64,000 bases of DNA from an uncultured Erythrobacter sp. (GTDB lineage: Bacteria; Pseudomonadota; Alphaproteobacteria; Sphingomonadales; Sphingomonadaceae), in contig CANMSD010000002.1 of assembly GCA_947500645.1 (NCBI GenBank), positions 744,001 through 808,000 of the forward strand. The letters are read 5' to 3'. The first letter of the stretch is position 1. Each line of letters opens with the position of its first letter. Of this stretch, positions 55,833 through 64,000 are shown piece after piece. Position numbers and translations under genes: made by a program. Under the pieces are notes generated by a model. The model searched no databases, had not been told where the DNA came from, and was given only the letters and a program-made list of their open reading frames with translations.

Positions 55833-57263
55833 ATGAAACTCACCCGCAAGCTCAATCTCATGATCGCAGGTGCTGCGCTGCCGCTGGCCGCTTGCAGCCA
55901 TGCCGAGGGCTCGCAGAGTGTGGCGAGTGCGCCTGCCCCGGCGGCCGAGGCTGCCGCTCCGGCAAAGGCCAAGAATGTCATCCTGTTTATCGGCGATGGC
56001 ATGGGCATTTCTACCATCACCGCCGCGCGCATCTACGCTGGGCAGAAGCAAGGGCAATCGGGCGAGGAATATGTCCTGCCGTTTGAGACATTCGACAATG
56101 TCGCTTTGGTGAAGACCTACAATACGAATGCGCAGGTGCCCGACAGCGCCGGCACGGCAACGGCGATGCACTCCGGACAAAAGACCAAGATCGGCGTTCT
56201 GGGCGTGGGACCGGCTGTGGTGCGCGGCGATTGCGCTTCCGGCCTTGCCAATCCGCTGCCGTTGCTGGGAGAGGAAGTGAAACAGCGGGGTCTTGCGCTC
56301 GGAATCGTTTCAACCGCCCGGATCACGCATGCGACACCGGCCAGCGTCTATGCTCGCAGCGCGGATCGCGGGTGGGAGGCCGATGCTGCAATCCCTGAGG
56401 ACCAGCGTGGCAAGGGCTGCGATGATATCGCGACGCAGCTGATCAATTCTGACTGGGAAGTTGCGCTGGGTGGAGGTCTGGCGGCCTTCTTTGGCAAGGA
56501 CAATGGCGGGCGCAGGCTTGAGGGCGATGCCGATCTTCCTGCAGGCTGGGCTGCGCGAACGGGCGGCACCTATGTAACGGATCGGGATGCGTTGGCTGCC
56601 GCGCCGATGGACAAGCCGGTGCTGGGTCTCTTCGACGCAAGCCATATGGACTACATGGCGGATGCCGATCGTGATGCGAGCGAGCCGACGCTGACCGAGA
56701 TGACGCAGCAGGCGATTGCGCGGCTCAAGAGCGATCCCGACGGATATTACCTGATGGTCGAAAGCGGACGGATCGATCACGGCCACCATGCCGGGCGAGC
56801 AGGCTTTGCGCTGGAGGAAACGGTCGAGTTCGCCAACGCGATCCAGTACGCAATCGAGAACACTGACCCGGAAGAAACTCTGATTTTGGTCACGGCTGAC
56901 CACAGCCATGTGTTCACGATTGCGGGCTATCCACGGCGCGGCAATGATATTCTAGGCCTGGTCGTTCCACCTGCCGATGGCGGCGAGGAGGTCGCCGAAG
57001 CGGCAAAGGCCGAAGACGGCAAGCCCTACACTACCCTGGGCTATGGCAATGGCCCGGGTTCGATCGCGAATCTGGCAGAACGGCCTATTCCAGAAACCGG
57101 CATTAATGCACGCCAGCAATCGGCGATCCCTACCGGTAGTGAAACCCATGGCGGCGAGGACGTGGCTCTTTATGCTCAGGGTCCGGGCGCAGATGCTGCT
57201 CGCGGCGTAATCGAGCAGGATGTGATCTACGATATCATCCGCAACGCTTACGGCTGGGAGTAG
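55833..57263 (+). CDS. Alkaline phosphatase, lipoprotein form
   Basis: A 476-residue alkaline phosphatase. A lipoprotein signal with lipobox LAAC near residue 19 replaces the usual signal peptide, so it should be anchored in the envelope. The metal site LFIGDGMGISTI, the nucleophile Ser in PDSAGTATAMHSG, and later VTADHSHVF and ETHGGEDV are all present. It releases phosphate from organic esters. I start at ATG 55833, with AAGGG upstream. No Pho box was recognised. Confidence 0.93.
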   Translation: MKLTRKLNLMIAGAALPLAACSHAEGSQSVASAPAPAAEAAAPAKAKNVILFIGDGMGISTITAARIYAGQKQGQSGEEYVLPFETFDNVALVKTYNTNAQVPDSAGTATAMHSGQKTKIGVLGVGPAVVRGDCASGLANPLPLLGEEVKQRGLALGIVSTARITHATPASVYARSADRGWEADAAIPEDQRGKGCDDIATQLINSDWEVALGGGLAAFFGKDNGGRRLEGDADLPAGWAARTGGTYVTDRDALAAAPMDKPVLGLFDASHMDYMADADRDASEPTLTEMTQQAIARLKSDPDGYYLMVESGRIDHGHHAGRAGFALEETVEFANAIQYAIENTDPEETLILVTADHSHVFTIAGYPRRGNDILGLVVPPADGGEEVAEAAKAEDGKPYTTLGYGNGPGSIANLAERPIPETGINARQQSAIPTGSETHGGEDVALYAQGPGADAARGVIEQDVIYDIIRNAYGWE

Positions 57264-57607
57264 AAGCGTTTATCGAGCACTCCCATCGGCGGGTGCGATC
57301 GTGCGCCGTGTCCAGGTCGATGGCCGGGAATGGTTCGAGGCCGCAAGGCTTCGCAAGCGCGCCCGGCATTTGAGGGCAAAACAAACTCCAAAACACAAAA
57401 AACCCTCGTCTCGGGGGCAATGAGACGAGGGTTCCATGTGAGCGTTCGTCACGCTTGTACAAGCCGACTTGGACGAAGGTTAGGGCAACAGGGGGGAAAC
57501 CCGCCTTCAACCGACTTGCCTAAGAAAATTACGCTTATTCGGCTTTCAGGTAAATGAATATGTGTCGAATTTTGTCGTATTCCTACAACCTACTGCCGCT
57601 GAAGCGT
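57264..57607. other. Intergenic region holding a minus-strand terminator and a possible small RNA
   Basis: These 344 bases lie between the convergent alkaline phosphatase and lolA genes. A strong terminator is at 57395-57433, about 175 bases after the lolA stop. No protein-like frame is seen. The minus strand between them has C-rich stretches (opposite GGGGGG at 57491-57496 and GGGGGC at 57413-57418) that could be unpaired. Confidence 0.45.
57395..57433 (-). terminator. Intrinsic terminator, minus strand, distal to lolA
   Basis: AACCCTCGTCTC and GAGACGAGGGTT (57422-57433 with 57401-57412) form a perfect 12-bp stem with a 9-base C-rich loop on the minus strand. TTTTTT and then TGTGTTTT follow. 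It ends the lolA transcript with a long 3' region, or a separate small RNA. Confidence 0.85.
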
Positions 57608-58285
57608 TCAACGCGGTCGACGAGATGAATTGCGCGGATCTTTAAATCGGAAAGTACTGTCCGCAACCGACAGTCCGTACCGGTGATTCGAAAGCCGCAC
57701 AGTGGTGCGGTGATTCTGCGAATCGAGCGCGACCCAATGGGTCAGCTGCCAACCGCCGGGCGCAGAGCCGTCGCGCACGAAGATCATATTGATCACGCCG
57801 AACTCGGGCCGTTTCGGATCGCGCACTTCGATGCTGAGCACGTCATCATTGCCGGTCGGCATCAACTTGCCGTATTTCTTCACGTCGCGATTGGGATCGA
57901 GCAGCGCGCCAAGCGGCGAATTCTTGATTGGCCAGCGTTCAACTTGGTTCACACCATAATCGACCAAGTAAAGCGAGCGCCCATTAGAGACGACCAGCAT
58001 TTCCGCTTCTTTTTCGTATTCGAAGCGGATTTTGCCCGGGCGCTTCAACGTCATCACACCGCGGACCGAATTACCCTGCCGGTCGATCTGCGAGAAATCC
58101 GCCCGCATTGTCGAAATTCCGCGCAAAGCGCCAACGGCTTTGTCGAGGTCGCTGGTTTGGGCGTGTGCCGGAGCCGCGGGCGCGAAGCTCACGGGCGCAG
58201 GCAGGCCAAAGGCTGTTCCAAGCGCGACAGCGCCCGCCAGAGCACCCGCGATCGGTTTCGAAAATTTGAATATACGCATGTTCAT
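57608..58285 (-). CDS. lolA: Outer-membrane lipoprotein carrier LolA
   Basis: LolA carries lipoproteins through the periplasm from LolCDE to the outer membrane. The 225 residues include a signal peptide (about residues 1-42, ending PAHA-QT) and the half-barrel fold, with MRADFSQIDRQGNSVRGVMT, KIRFEYEKEAEMLVVSNG and SLYLVDYGVNQVERWP. The window encodes several lipoproteins that would use it. The start is ATG 58285 or ATG 58279. Confidence 0.92.
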   Translation of the reverse strand: MNMRIFKFSKPIAGALAGAVALGTAFGLPAPVSFAPAAPAHAQTSDLDKAVGALRGISTMRADFSQIDRQGNSVRGVMTLKRPGKIRFEYEKEAEMLVVSNGRSLYLVDYGVNQVERWPIKNSPLGALLDPNRDVKKYGKLMPTGNDDVLSIEVRDPKRPEFGVINMIFVRDGSAPGGWQLTHWVALDSQNHRTTVRLSNHRYGLSVADSTFRFKDPRNSSRRPR

Positions 58286-58410
58286 GCTTTCAGCGGTTAT
58301 AGCGTGAGCATTGAACTGCGGCTGAATTGATCGCTTTGCAAGGGTGCAGGATCAAATCTCAGCCAGTGCGTGCCTGCACGACCATGGCCGCAGGCGACGC
58401 AAAAGAAGCC

Positions 58411-58578
58411 TTACTTGATCTTGGCTTCCTTGAATTCAACGTGCTTCTTCGCGACCGGATCGTACTTACGAAACACCATCTTCTCGGTGGTGTTACGCGG
58501 ATTCTTTTTAGTCACGTAATAGAAGCCCGTGTCGGCGGTCGAGACGAGCTTGATCTTGACGGTTGCGGGCTTCGCCAT
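58411..58578 (-). CDS. rpmG: 50S ribosomal protein L33
   Basis: A 55-residue protein reading [20 protein letters not shown] and ending EFKEAKIK. This is the Cys-free L33 type, 55 residues as in many alphaproteobacteria, and part of the 50S E-site region. The start is ATG 58578 and the stop TAA is at 58413-58411. It is a single gene between lolA and arfB. Confidence 0.96.
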   Translation of the reverse strand: MAKPATVKIKLVSTADTGFYYVTKKNPRNTTEKMVFRKYDPVAKKHVEFKEAKIK

Positions 58579-58697
58579 CGCGGTATCCTAAATCTTTCTG
58601 ATGGGCCGTTTCGGCCGAAAAACATAAGGCGACGCCTCAAGCATCGCCTCTCAAGTCGCGCCCATTTGCCGATTCCCGGGCGAAAGTCAAGCTAATC

Positions 58698-59114
58698 TCA
58701 CCAGTCGGAGCGGCTCGGTTTGCCGCGATTGGCCTTCACTTGTCCCCGCGCTTTCTTCGATTTTAGGCGCTGTGTCTTGCCGACCCGGTTGAGGCGGGTC
58801 TTGGCCCGACGCTTGGGTTGGCGATGTGCGTCTTCGAGCAGCTTTTCGAGCTTTGCCCGCGCAGAGGTGCGGTTGGCTTCCTGTGTTCGGTGCTCGCGCG
58901 CGGTGATCAACAGGTCGCCCGCCGACGTCAGCTTGCTGCCCGCTAAAGTGCGCAGCCGCGCGAATACCGGCGGCGGCAGGCGCAAGGCATAGATATTGAC
59001 CCGCAGTTGTACTTCGGTCGCTACCTTGTTGGCGTTCTGTCCGCCGGGGCCGGAGCCTGCGAGGAAGCTCTCTTCGGCCAGCGCATGAGCGCGGTCGAGA
59101 AGATCCTTATCCAT
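58698..59114 (-). CDS. arfB: Ribosome-rescue peptidyl-tRNA hydrolase ArfB
   Basis: Releases peptides from ribosomes stalled without a stop codon. The 138 residues carry the GGQ motif at 24-26 within GSGPGGQNANK and a basic C-terminal tail (KRRAKTRLNRVGKTQRLKSK) that enters the empty mRNA channel. It overlaps the pseudouridine synthase gene by eight bases at the start. Confidence 0.95.
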   Translation of the reverse strand: MDKDLLDRAHALAEESFLAGSGPGGQNANKVATEVQLRVNIYALRLPPPVFARLRTLAGSKLTSAGDLLITAREHRTQEANRTSARAKLEKLLEDAHRQPKRRAKTRLNRVGKTQRLKSKKARGQVKANRGKPSRSDW

Positions 59115-59829
59115 CGGCCGGTTGTGGCAGTGTAGGGGGCACTGGACCGCCTTCTGGCTCGCTCAGCCCGGCGCGGACAAAGTCCTCGGGAAACGGCGCC
59201 ACTGCGACAATGTCGGGTCTGCCTTCGCGTCCAACGATAATGCCCTCTGCATGTAGCATGGTGCGGCCTGCGCCCCGGTTCTGGCCATGCACCGGGCCGT
59301 AGACTGGATCGCCAAGCAAAGGCGCGCCAAGCCCCTTTAGCGCATGCACCCGCAATTGATGCGTACGACCGGTCTCGGGGCGGAAGCGGATGAGCGAGCG
59401 CGTACGATCACCCTCGCCAATTTTCTGCAGCAACTCCCAATGAGAGATTGCGTTCTTGCCCTTCTTCGCGGCGATCATGCGCCAGCCCTTTTCCGCAGAG
59501 CTGATCTTGGAAAGCGCCATCTCAATTGTGCCGCCTTCGCCATTGGGATGCCCGTCGAGAACCGCGAGATAGCTCTTGCCGACCAACCGATCTTCAAACG
59601 CCTTGTTGAAGCGCTTCAACGCTTTGGGATTACGCGCGAGCAGCAGGCAGCCGCTGGTGTCGGTATCGAGCCGATGAACCGGCATAGGCGGGCGCTGGAA
59701 CCCGAGCTTCAACTGCTCCCAATGATCGGCAAGGCACGGGCCGCCGCGACGTGGGCGATCGACCGGCAGGCCCGCCGGTTTGTTGATAACCAGCGCTTCG
59801 CCGTCTTCGAACAGAATCTCGATTGTCAT
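59107..59829 (-). CDS. RluA-family RNA pseudouridine synthase
   Basis: A 240-residue pseudouridine synthase. HRLDTDTSG at residues 52-60 holds the catalytic Asp55. RFRPETGRTHQLRVHA and GDPVYGP are the other family motifs. It has no S4 domain, so it is the short RluA type; the RNA site is not known. I start at ATG 59829 (MTIEILFEDGEAL), as the longer frame begins inside PAL-3. PAL-3 ends 15 bases before this start. Confidence 0.93.
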   Translation of the reverse strand: MTIEILFEDGEALVINKPAGLPVDRPRRGGPCLADHWEQLKLGFQRPPMPVHRLDTDTSGCLLLARNPKALKRFNKAFEDRLVGKSYLAVLDGHPNGEGGTIEMALSKISSAEKGWRMIAAKKGKNAISHWELLQKIGEGDRTRSLIRFRPETGRTHQLRVHALKGLGAPLLGDPVYGPVHGQNRGAGRTMLHAEGIIVGREGRPDIVAVAPFPEDFVRAGLSEPEGGPVPPTLPQPADG

Positions 59830-59844
59830 TGTTCTGTGTTCCGT

Positions 59845-59922
59845 GCCACCCACGCCCTCCACCCTTCCACCCGGATGGTATCCCGGTAGGCTCCGGTTGG
59901 AAGGGTGGAGGGCGTGGGTGGC
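59845..59922. repeat. Long palindromic repeat PAL-3
   Basis: Two 31-base arms (59845-59875 and 59892-59922) pair with one mismatch around a 16-base loop, TGGTATCCCGGTAGGC. That loop is the exact reverse complement of the PAL-2 loop, so this is the same element in the other orientation. It lies between pabBC and the pseudouridine synthase, in the leader of the latter. Confidence 0.92.
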
Positions 59923-59935
59923 TGTGGCATAATTT

Positions 59936-61777
59936 CTAAATCAACCTTGCTTTGAAAAGGCCGCGCACGGCGTTGCCGAGCCAAAACCCATTTTCGAGAT
60001 CGGTAAGTTTCAGTTCCGCTTCGCGCGCGCGCCCTTCGGCAATCAAATGCTCGCGCAAGACGCCGGGCAACAGACCGAGCGAGGCGGATGGGGTCAGTAG
60101 GATGTCATCCTCCCCCTTGACGAAGATATTCGTGATGCTGCCTTCAGTGACAAGCCCATCCTCGCGCATCAACAGCGTCTCCGCCGCGCCTGCATCCTTC
60201 GCCGCCACCATAGCATCTTCGTAAAAACTGCGGTCGCTGGTCTTGTGCGCCAGACGCCAGTCGGACGGATCGAGCGGCAGCGGCAGGGCGATACAATCCA
60301 CCGGCCCATCAAAAGCCGGAGGCAGCGGACCGGTTTCCAGCGATTGCGCTCCGCTGCGCGAAATCACCAGGCGTATCCTGCACGCCTGCTCCAGATCGAA
60401 GCATAGCGCCTGGATCTGGTTGCGCGCTGCGTGGCGATCGAAAGAGAAGCCGAAATGGGCGGCGCTTCGCTTCAGCCGGGCAAGGTGCAGTTCGAGCAAG
60501 TCGATCCCGCTTTCGGGTTCGAACCGCATGGTTTCGATCAGGTCGAAACTCGGCACGGTCAGATCGGGTGAGGCGCGCCTTGCGAACCCGGCCTTCACCT
60601 CGCATTCGCGGCGCTCGGCCATCATGTCGCTATCGGCTACGATGGCTGAGCCGACGCCCAGCACGGCGGTGCCTTGCTGGTTCTCGATCGGGCTTAAGCG
60701 CAATGTCCGGATCGCGACATTGAAGGCTGCATTAGCATGTCCGTTTGCATCCGGGCCATCGATCCGACCGATCGCTCCGCAATAGGGGCCGCGCGCGTCG
60801 CGCTCGACCTCGTGGATCAGCTCCATCGCGCGGATTTTTGGCGCGCCGGTGATCGATCCGCAGGGGAACAGAGCGCGCACCAGATCGCTTGCCCCTTTGC
60901 CCGTTGTCAGCTTGGCCCGCACGGTGGAGACCATCTGGTGCACGGTTGGATAGCTCTCTACCGCGAACGGCTTGTCGACGCGCACGCTCCCTGCCTCGGC
61001 AACGCGGCTGAGATCGTTGCGCATAAGGTCGACGATCATCAGGTTCTCGGCCTTGTCCTTGACTGAATTTGCAAGGTCGTCGGCGAGCGCTGCGTCGGAT
61101 TGCGCATCGGCTCCGCGAGGGCGCGTGCCCTTCATCGGCTTGACCTTGGCTTCGCCGTTTTCGAGGGCGAAGAACAGCTCTGGCGAGAAGCTCAGCAACC
61201 AGTGCGAGCCATCGAACAGCATCCCGCCATAGCCTGCGCTCGCTGCCCGGCGCAGTCCGGAATAGAGCGCGATCGGATCGCCGCGATACGATCCCGCGAG
61301 TGGATAGGTCAGGTTGGCCTGATAGATGTCGCCTGCTCGGATTGCCTCTTGCAGCACTTCAAAGGCTTGCGCGTAGCCACCGGCGGAAAGTTGTGGATCG
61401 AGCGGGCCAAGCGACGCCTCTCCCTCACTGCGCATTGCCAGCCAGCCGGGCACTTCGCCAGCGGGTATCTCTTGCGCTTCGTCGAACAGACCAAGCCATA
61501 CGAGCGGCCCATTTGCGCCGCTGCGTTCGCGCGCCAATTCGAAGGTTTTCGGCTCAAGCGCCAACCCCGCTTCGTAAGCGATATAGCCGGCGAGAGAGCC
61601 GCCTTGTTCTGCCTGAGCCATGCGAGCCGCCTCCAGCACACTCTTCACCTCGCCAGCGCGGTAGGCGGCGAAGACTTCACGCGGCTTCTCATACAGTAAG
61701 GCTGGCGCGGGCTCAGCCGATCCGGCTGTCGGTTCGCGCGCATCGTCAAGCAGAATGAAAGGGGTTTCCTCGCCCAT
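59936..61777 (-). CDS. pabBC: Aminodeoxychorismate synthase component I fused to 4-amino-4-deoxychorismate lyase
   Basis: A fusion that makes p-aminobenzoate for folate. The N-terminal part (about residues 1-360) is a chorismate-binding enzyme with KPMKGTRPRGADAQSD and PCGSITGAPKIRAMEL. The C-terminal 240 residues are a class IV aminotransferase fold, with AHKTSDRSFYEDA and TEGSITNIFVKGED. I start at ATG 61777 because AAGG precedes it; ATG 61801 adds eight residues and is possible. It lies upstream of PAL-3 and the pseudouridine synthase. Confidence 0.93.
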   Translation of the reverse strand: MGEETPFILLDDAREPTAGSAEPAPALLYEKPREVFAAYRAGEVKSVLEAARMAQAEQGGSLAGYIAYEAGLALEPKTFELARERSGANGPLVWLGLFDEAQEIPAGEVPGWLAMRSEGEASLGPLDPQLSAGGYAQAFEVLQEAIRAGDIYQANLTYPLAGSYRGDPIALYSGLRRAASAGYGGMLFDGSHWLLSFSPELFFALENGEAKVKPMKGTRPRGADAQSDAALADDLANSVKDKAENLMIVDLMRNDLSRVAEAGSVRVDKPFAVESYPTVHQMVSTVRAKLTTGKGASDLVRALFPCGSITGAPKIRAMELIHEVERDARGPYCGAIGRIDGPDANGHANAAFNVAIRTLRLSPIENQQGTAVLGVGSAIVADSDMMAERRECEVKAGFARRASPDLTVPSFDLIETMRFEPESGIDLLELHLARLKRSAAHFGFSFDRHAARNQIQALCFDLEQACRIRLVISRSGAQSLETGPLPPAFDGPVDCIALPLPLDPSDWRLAHKTSDRSFYEDAMVAAKDAGAAETLLMREDGLVTEGSITNIFVKGEDDILLTPSASLGLLPGVLREHLIAEGRAREAELKLTDLENGFWLGNAVRGLFKARLI

Positions 61778-61885
61778 AAATTGCAGCCTTAGAGCATCCA
61801 TCGCGCAAGTCGAGAACTTGACCGACCTGCCAGCGCGCTTCACATGAATTTCCAAGCAGAAAAGACAAGAGGGCCTCATCCGATC

Positions 61886-63460
61886 ATGAGTGAAATTTTC
61901 CTTGGCCTCGCCGGCAATGGCGAAAATCAGAGCCTCGCGCTAAGCCGCGCCAACCGCCACGGGCTGATTGCGGGCGCGACCGGTACAGGTAAGACCGTCA
62001 CGCTGCAGGGCCTGGCCGAGAGCTTCTCCGCAAACGGTGTGCCGGTGTTCGTCGCTGATGTGAAAGGCGACCTGTCGGGCATTGCCATGCCGGGTTCGCC
62101 AACCTTTAAGCATGCTGACAAGTTGGAGGGTCGAGCCAAGGAATTGGGCATGGAGGATTACGGCTATTCCGATAACCCGGTCGTGTTCTGGGACCTTTAT
62201 GGCGAGCAAGGCCACCCGATCCGCACCACTATCTCGGAAATGGGACCGCTGCTGCTCGCGCGCCTGCTCGATCTCAATGACACACAGGAAGGCGTGCTGC
62301 AGATCGTCTTCCGCCATGCGGATGACAACGGCCTGCTGTTGCTCGATTTCGGCGATCTGCAGAGCATGCTGCAATGGGCGAGCGAGAACGCGAAAGAGCT
62401 TTCAGGCAAATACGGCAATGTATCCAAGCAGTCAGTCGGTGCGATCCAGCGTCAGCTGCTGAGCTTTGAATCGCAGGGCGCGGATTACTTCTTTGGCGAG
62501 CCTGCGCTCGAGATCGACGACTTCCTCAAGACTGATGAGCAGGGGCGCGGCATCGTTAATGTGCTGGCGGCAGACAAGCTGATGCGCAGCCCAAAGCTTT
62601 ACGCGACCTTCCTGCTGTGGCTGCTGGCCGAGCTGTTCGAGAGCCTTCCCGAAGTCGGAGATCCGGAGAAACCGAGCCTCGTCTTCTTCTTCGACGAGGC
62701 ACATCTGCTGTTTGACGATGCGCCCAAGGCGCTTGAAGACAAGATCGAGCAGGTTGTCCGCCTGATCCGCTCCAAAGGCGTCGGTGTTTTCTTCGTAACG
62801 CAAAATCCGATCGATATTCCCGAAGAGGTCGCAGGCCAGCTAGGCAACCGGGTGCAGCACGCTCTGCGCGCTTTCACCCCGCGCGATCAAAGGGCGATCA
62901 AGGCCGCGGCCGAGACCTTCCGCATCAATCCCGATCTGGACGTCGAAGAAGCGATCACCGAACTCAAAGTGGGTGAGGCGCTGGTCTCAACCTTGGACGA
63001 AGATGGCGCGCCGACGATCGTGCAGCGCACGTTGATCAAACCGCCGCGCTCGCGCCTCGGCCCCGTAACGAAGAAAGAGCGCGCGATCATTCAGTCTACC
63101 AGTCCGTTCGAAAACAAATATGACGAGGCGGTTGATCGCGAGAGCGCGGAAGAGGTGCTTGCCGCGAAGGCTGCCGATGCGGCTGAAACCGCTGCTGAGG
63201 TCGAAGAAAAGGGCGAGGAAGAGGTTCGCAAGCGGCCGCGTAAAACCAAGAGCATTTGGGAGAAGGCACTCTCGCGTGGCACCAAGGTCGCAGCCGGCGG
63301 GATGGCCGGGGCTGCCGCCGCAGCGGTGCTGGGCAAGAAATCGCGTGCCAATCCTATGCGCAGTGGAATTACTTCCGCCGCCGGCTCAATCGCGACCGAT
63401 CTTGCTGGGCCGATTGCGGGGCGGTTTGTGAGGAACTTGATCGGTGGTTTGATGCGCTGA
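61886..63460 (+). CDS. HerA-like P-loop ATPase (DUF853/YjgR family)
   Basis: A 524-residue ATPase. Walker A is [10 protein letters not shown] (about residues 30-39), DVKGDLSG follows, and Walker B is [14 protein letters not shown]. The C-terminus is Ala/Glu-rich and then holds a Gly/Ala-rich hydrophobic stretch ([17 protein letters not shown]). It is named after E. coli YjgR; the cellular role is not known. I start at ATG 61886 ([11 protein letters not shown]); ATG 61844 adds 14 residues. It is divergent from pabBC. Confidence 0.88.
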   Translation: MSEIFLGLAGNGENQSLALSRANRHGLIAGATGTGKTVTLQGLAESFSANGVPVFVADVKGDLSGIAMPGSPTFKHADKLEGRAKELGMEDYGYSDNPVVFWDLYGEQGHPIRTTISEMGPLLLARLLDLNDTQEGVLQIVFRHADDNGLLLLDFGDLQSMLQWASENAKELSGKYGNVSKQSVGAIQRQLLSFESQGADYFFGEPALEIDDFLKTDEQGRGIVNVLAADKLMRSPKLYATFLLWLLAELFESLPEVGDPEKPSLVFFFDEAHLLFDDAPKALEDKIEQVVRLIRSKGVGVFFVTQNPIDIPEEVAGQLGNRVQHALRAFTPRDQRAIKAAAETFRINPDLDVEEAITELKVGEALVSTLDEDGAPTIVQRTLIKPPRSRLGPVTKKERAIIQSTSPFENKYDEAVDRESAEEVLAAKAADAAETAAEVEEKGEEEVRKRPRKTKSIWEKALSRGTKVAAGGMAGAAAAAVLGKKSRANPMRSGITSAAGSIATDLAGPIAGRFVRNLIGGLMR

Positions 63461-63489
63461 TCACATCAGTCTCCGCGATAGCTTGCTGC

Positions 63490-63567
63490 AAATCACGACA
63501 GGCTGCGCTTCCGGTGCTCACGTGCATTTGAGCACGCTGCGCGCCGGTTCTTGCCTATCACAATTTT
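63490..63567. repeat. Imperfect palindrome between the HerA-like gene and the next gene
   Basis: GTGCTCA (63514-63520) and TGAGCAC (63529-63535) pair perfectly. Outer arms (63490-63503 and 63553-63567) match at about 10 of 14 positions. It fills most of the 137-base gap between two convergent genes. It could be a degenerate element or a structured 3' end. Confidence 0.35.
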
Positions 63568-63597
63568 CGCTTACGCTCTCACGAAGACTGTTTGCGA

Positions 63598-64000
63598 TCA
63601 GGATTTGAAGTCGGTCGATCTAGCCTGTTCAACCGTGAGCACATGGTTCTCGAAAGCCAGCCGCGCGGGTATTTTGAAATCGATCAGCGCCTCGCCACCT
63701 GCTTTGCGCAGCATGGCCTCACAGGTCGCACGGTCTTCGCCTTCAAGTGAGTTTAAATAGTCGAGCCCCCGCTGCAGCATCCACAGGCTGAACGGCACTG
63801 CGATCCGCTGCCCGCTGACCCCTTCGATGGTGAAGTCCGCCATGCCAATAGCCCTTGGAATCTCCGCATCAGGATTGGTGGCGAGCCATTCGCCAAACAT
63901 GGCAGCCACCTTCTCTAGATAGGGCACCTGTTCGCTCATCATCCGCGCCAGCACTGGCATCAGCGTTTCGGGCACTTCATCATCGGGTAGGAACTCGCCA
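63598..64000 (-). CDS. Partial gene, possible glutathione S-transferase C-terminal domain
   Basis: The frame runs off the right edge, so the N-terminus is missing. About 133 residues are visible, from GEFLPDDEVPETLMP to QARSTDFKS. The helical stretch MSEQVPYLEKVAAMFGEWLA and the LWMLQRGLDYLNSLEGEDRA segment resemble the C-terminal half of GST proteins, but no active site is in view. The GTG at 63975 is an internal codon if the gene continues. The call is tentative. Confidence 0.35.
   Translation of the reverse strand, partial: GEFLPDDEVPETLMPVLARMMSEQVPYLEKVAAMFGEWLATNPDAEIPRAIGMADFTIEGVSGQRIAVPFSLWMLQRGLDYLNSLEGEDRATCEAMLRKAGGEALIDFKIPARLAFENHVLTVEQARSTDFKS

Overview
The window is about 64 kb of a GC-rich (by eye near 60% G+C), gene-dense chromosome of an alphaproteobacterium. 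It is most likely a member of the Sphingomonadales, family Erythrobacteraceae (Erythrobacter/Altererythrobacter type). The reasons are inferential: the gene neighbourhoods (DUF3576-leuS-lptE-holA; rnd-lptC-lptA; an exosortase-A-associated glycosyltransferase and O-ligase), PHA metabolism, acyl-CoA oxidation genes, an OprB-type porin and a PabB-PabC fusion. No tRNA, rRNA, CRISPR array, prophage or transposase gene was seen. The content is mostly housekeeping chromosome.

Layout. 0-6.3 kb: the end of an OB-fold membrane protein, a flotillin, a DUF4259 protein, galU, murA, a GNAT/ribbon-helix-helix pair and tag. 6.4-10.3 kb: a large orphan secreted protein, phbB and an envelope protein. 10.6-15.2 kb: a DUF3576 lipoprotein, leuS, lptE and holA. 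15.2-18.6 kb: a polyprenyl glycosylphosphotransferase facing rnd-lptC-lptA. 18.7-28 kb: ung, a DksA-like zinc finger, an OprB porin with a lipoprotein, and gltB-gltD. 28.5-32.7 kb: a divergent exosortase-associated polysaccharide module. 32.8-39.2 kb: a MaoC hydratase, a thiolase, DUF1176 and DUF4126 proteins, an MFS exporter and phaZ. 39.4-46.8 kb: an ABC exporter, an M13 peptidase, uppP, a GlsB-like protein, phhA and ppk2. 46.8-52.2 kb: a minus-strand acyl-CoA catabolic cluster (acyl-CoA dehydrogenase, CoA transferase, thiolase, dehydratase) preceded by two small acidic lipoproteins. 52.4-64 kb: a beta-helix protein, GNAT-ribA-xth, an alkaline phosphatase, lolA, rpmG, arfB, a pseudouridine synthase, pabBC, a HerA-like ATPase and a partial GST-like gene.

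How the genes work together. Envelope building is the strongest theme: murA, galU, uppP, lptA/C/E, lolA, the glycosylphosphotransferase and the exosortase-associated glycosyltransferase and ligase. Carbon storage and acyl-CoA turnover form a second theme (phbB, MaoC hydratase, two thiolases, CoA transferase, acyl-CoA dehydrogenase, phaZ). A TGC-rich palindrome near phaZ resembles a PhaR operator. Several gene pairs overlap by 1-4 bases (ATGA, TGATG, TAATG), which suggests translational coupling.

The most unusual content is non-coding. There are two families of structured intergenic repeats, three copies each. One is a long palindrome whose 31-36 bp arms carry compensatory changes, with the same 16-base loop found in opposite orientations in two copies. 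Other oddities are a ribA-like gene that appears to start at CTG overlapping the xth stop, a terminator whose 3' arm is also the Shine-Dalgarno of the next gene, and a 23-bp tandem duplication that creates a coupled 8-codon leader ORF.
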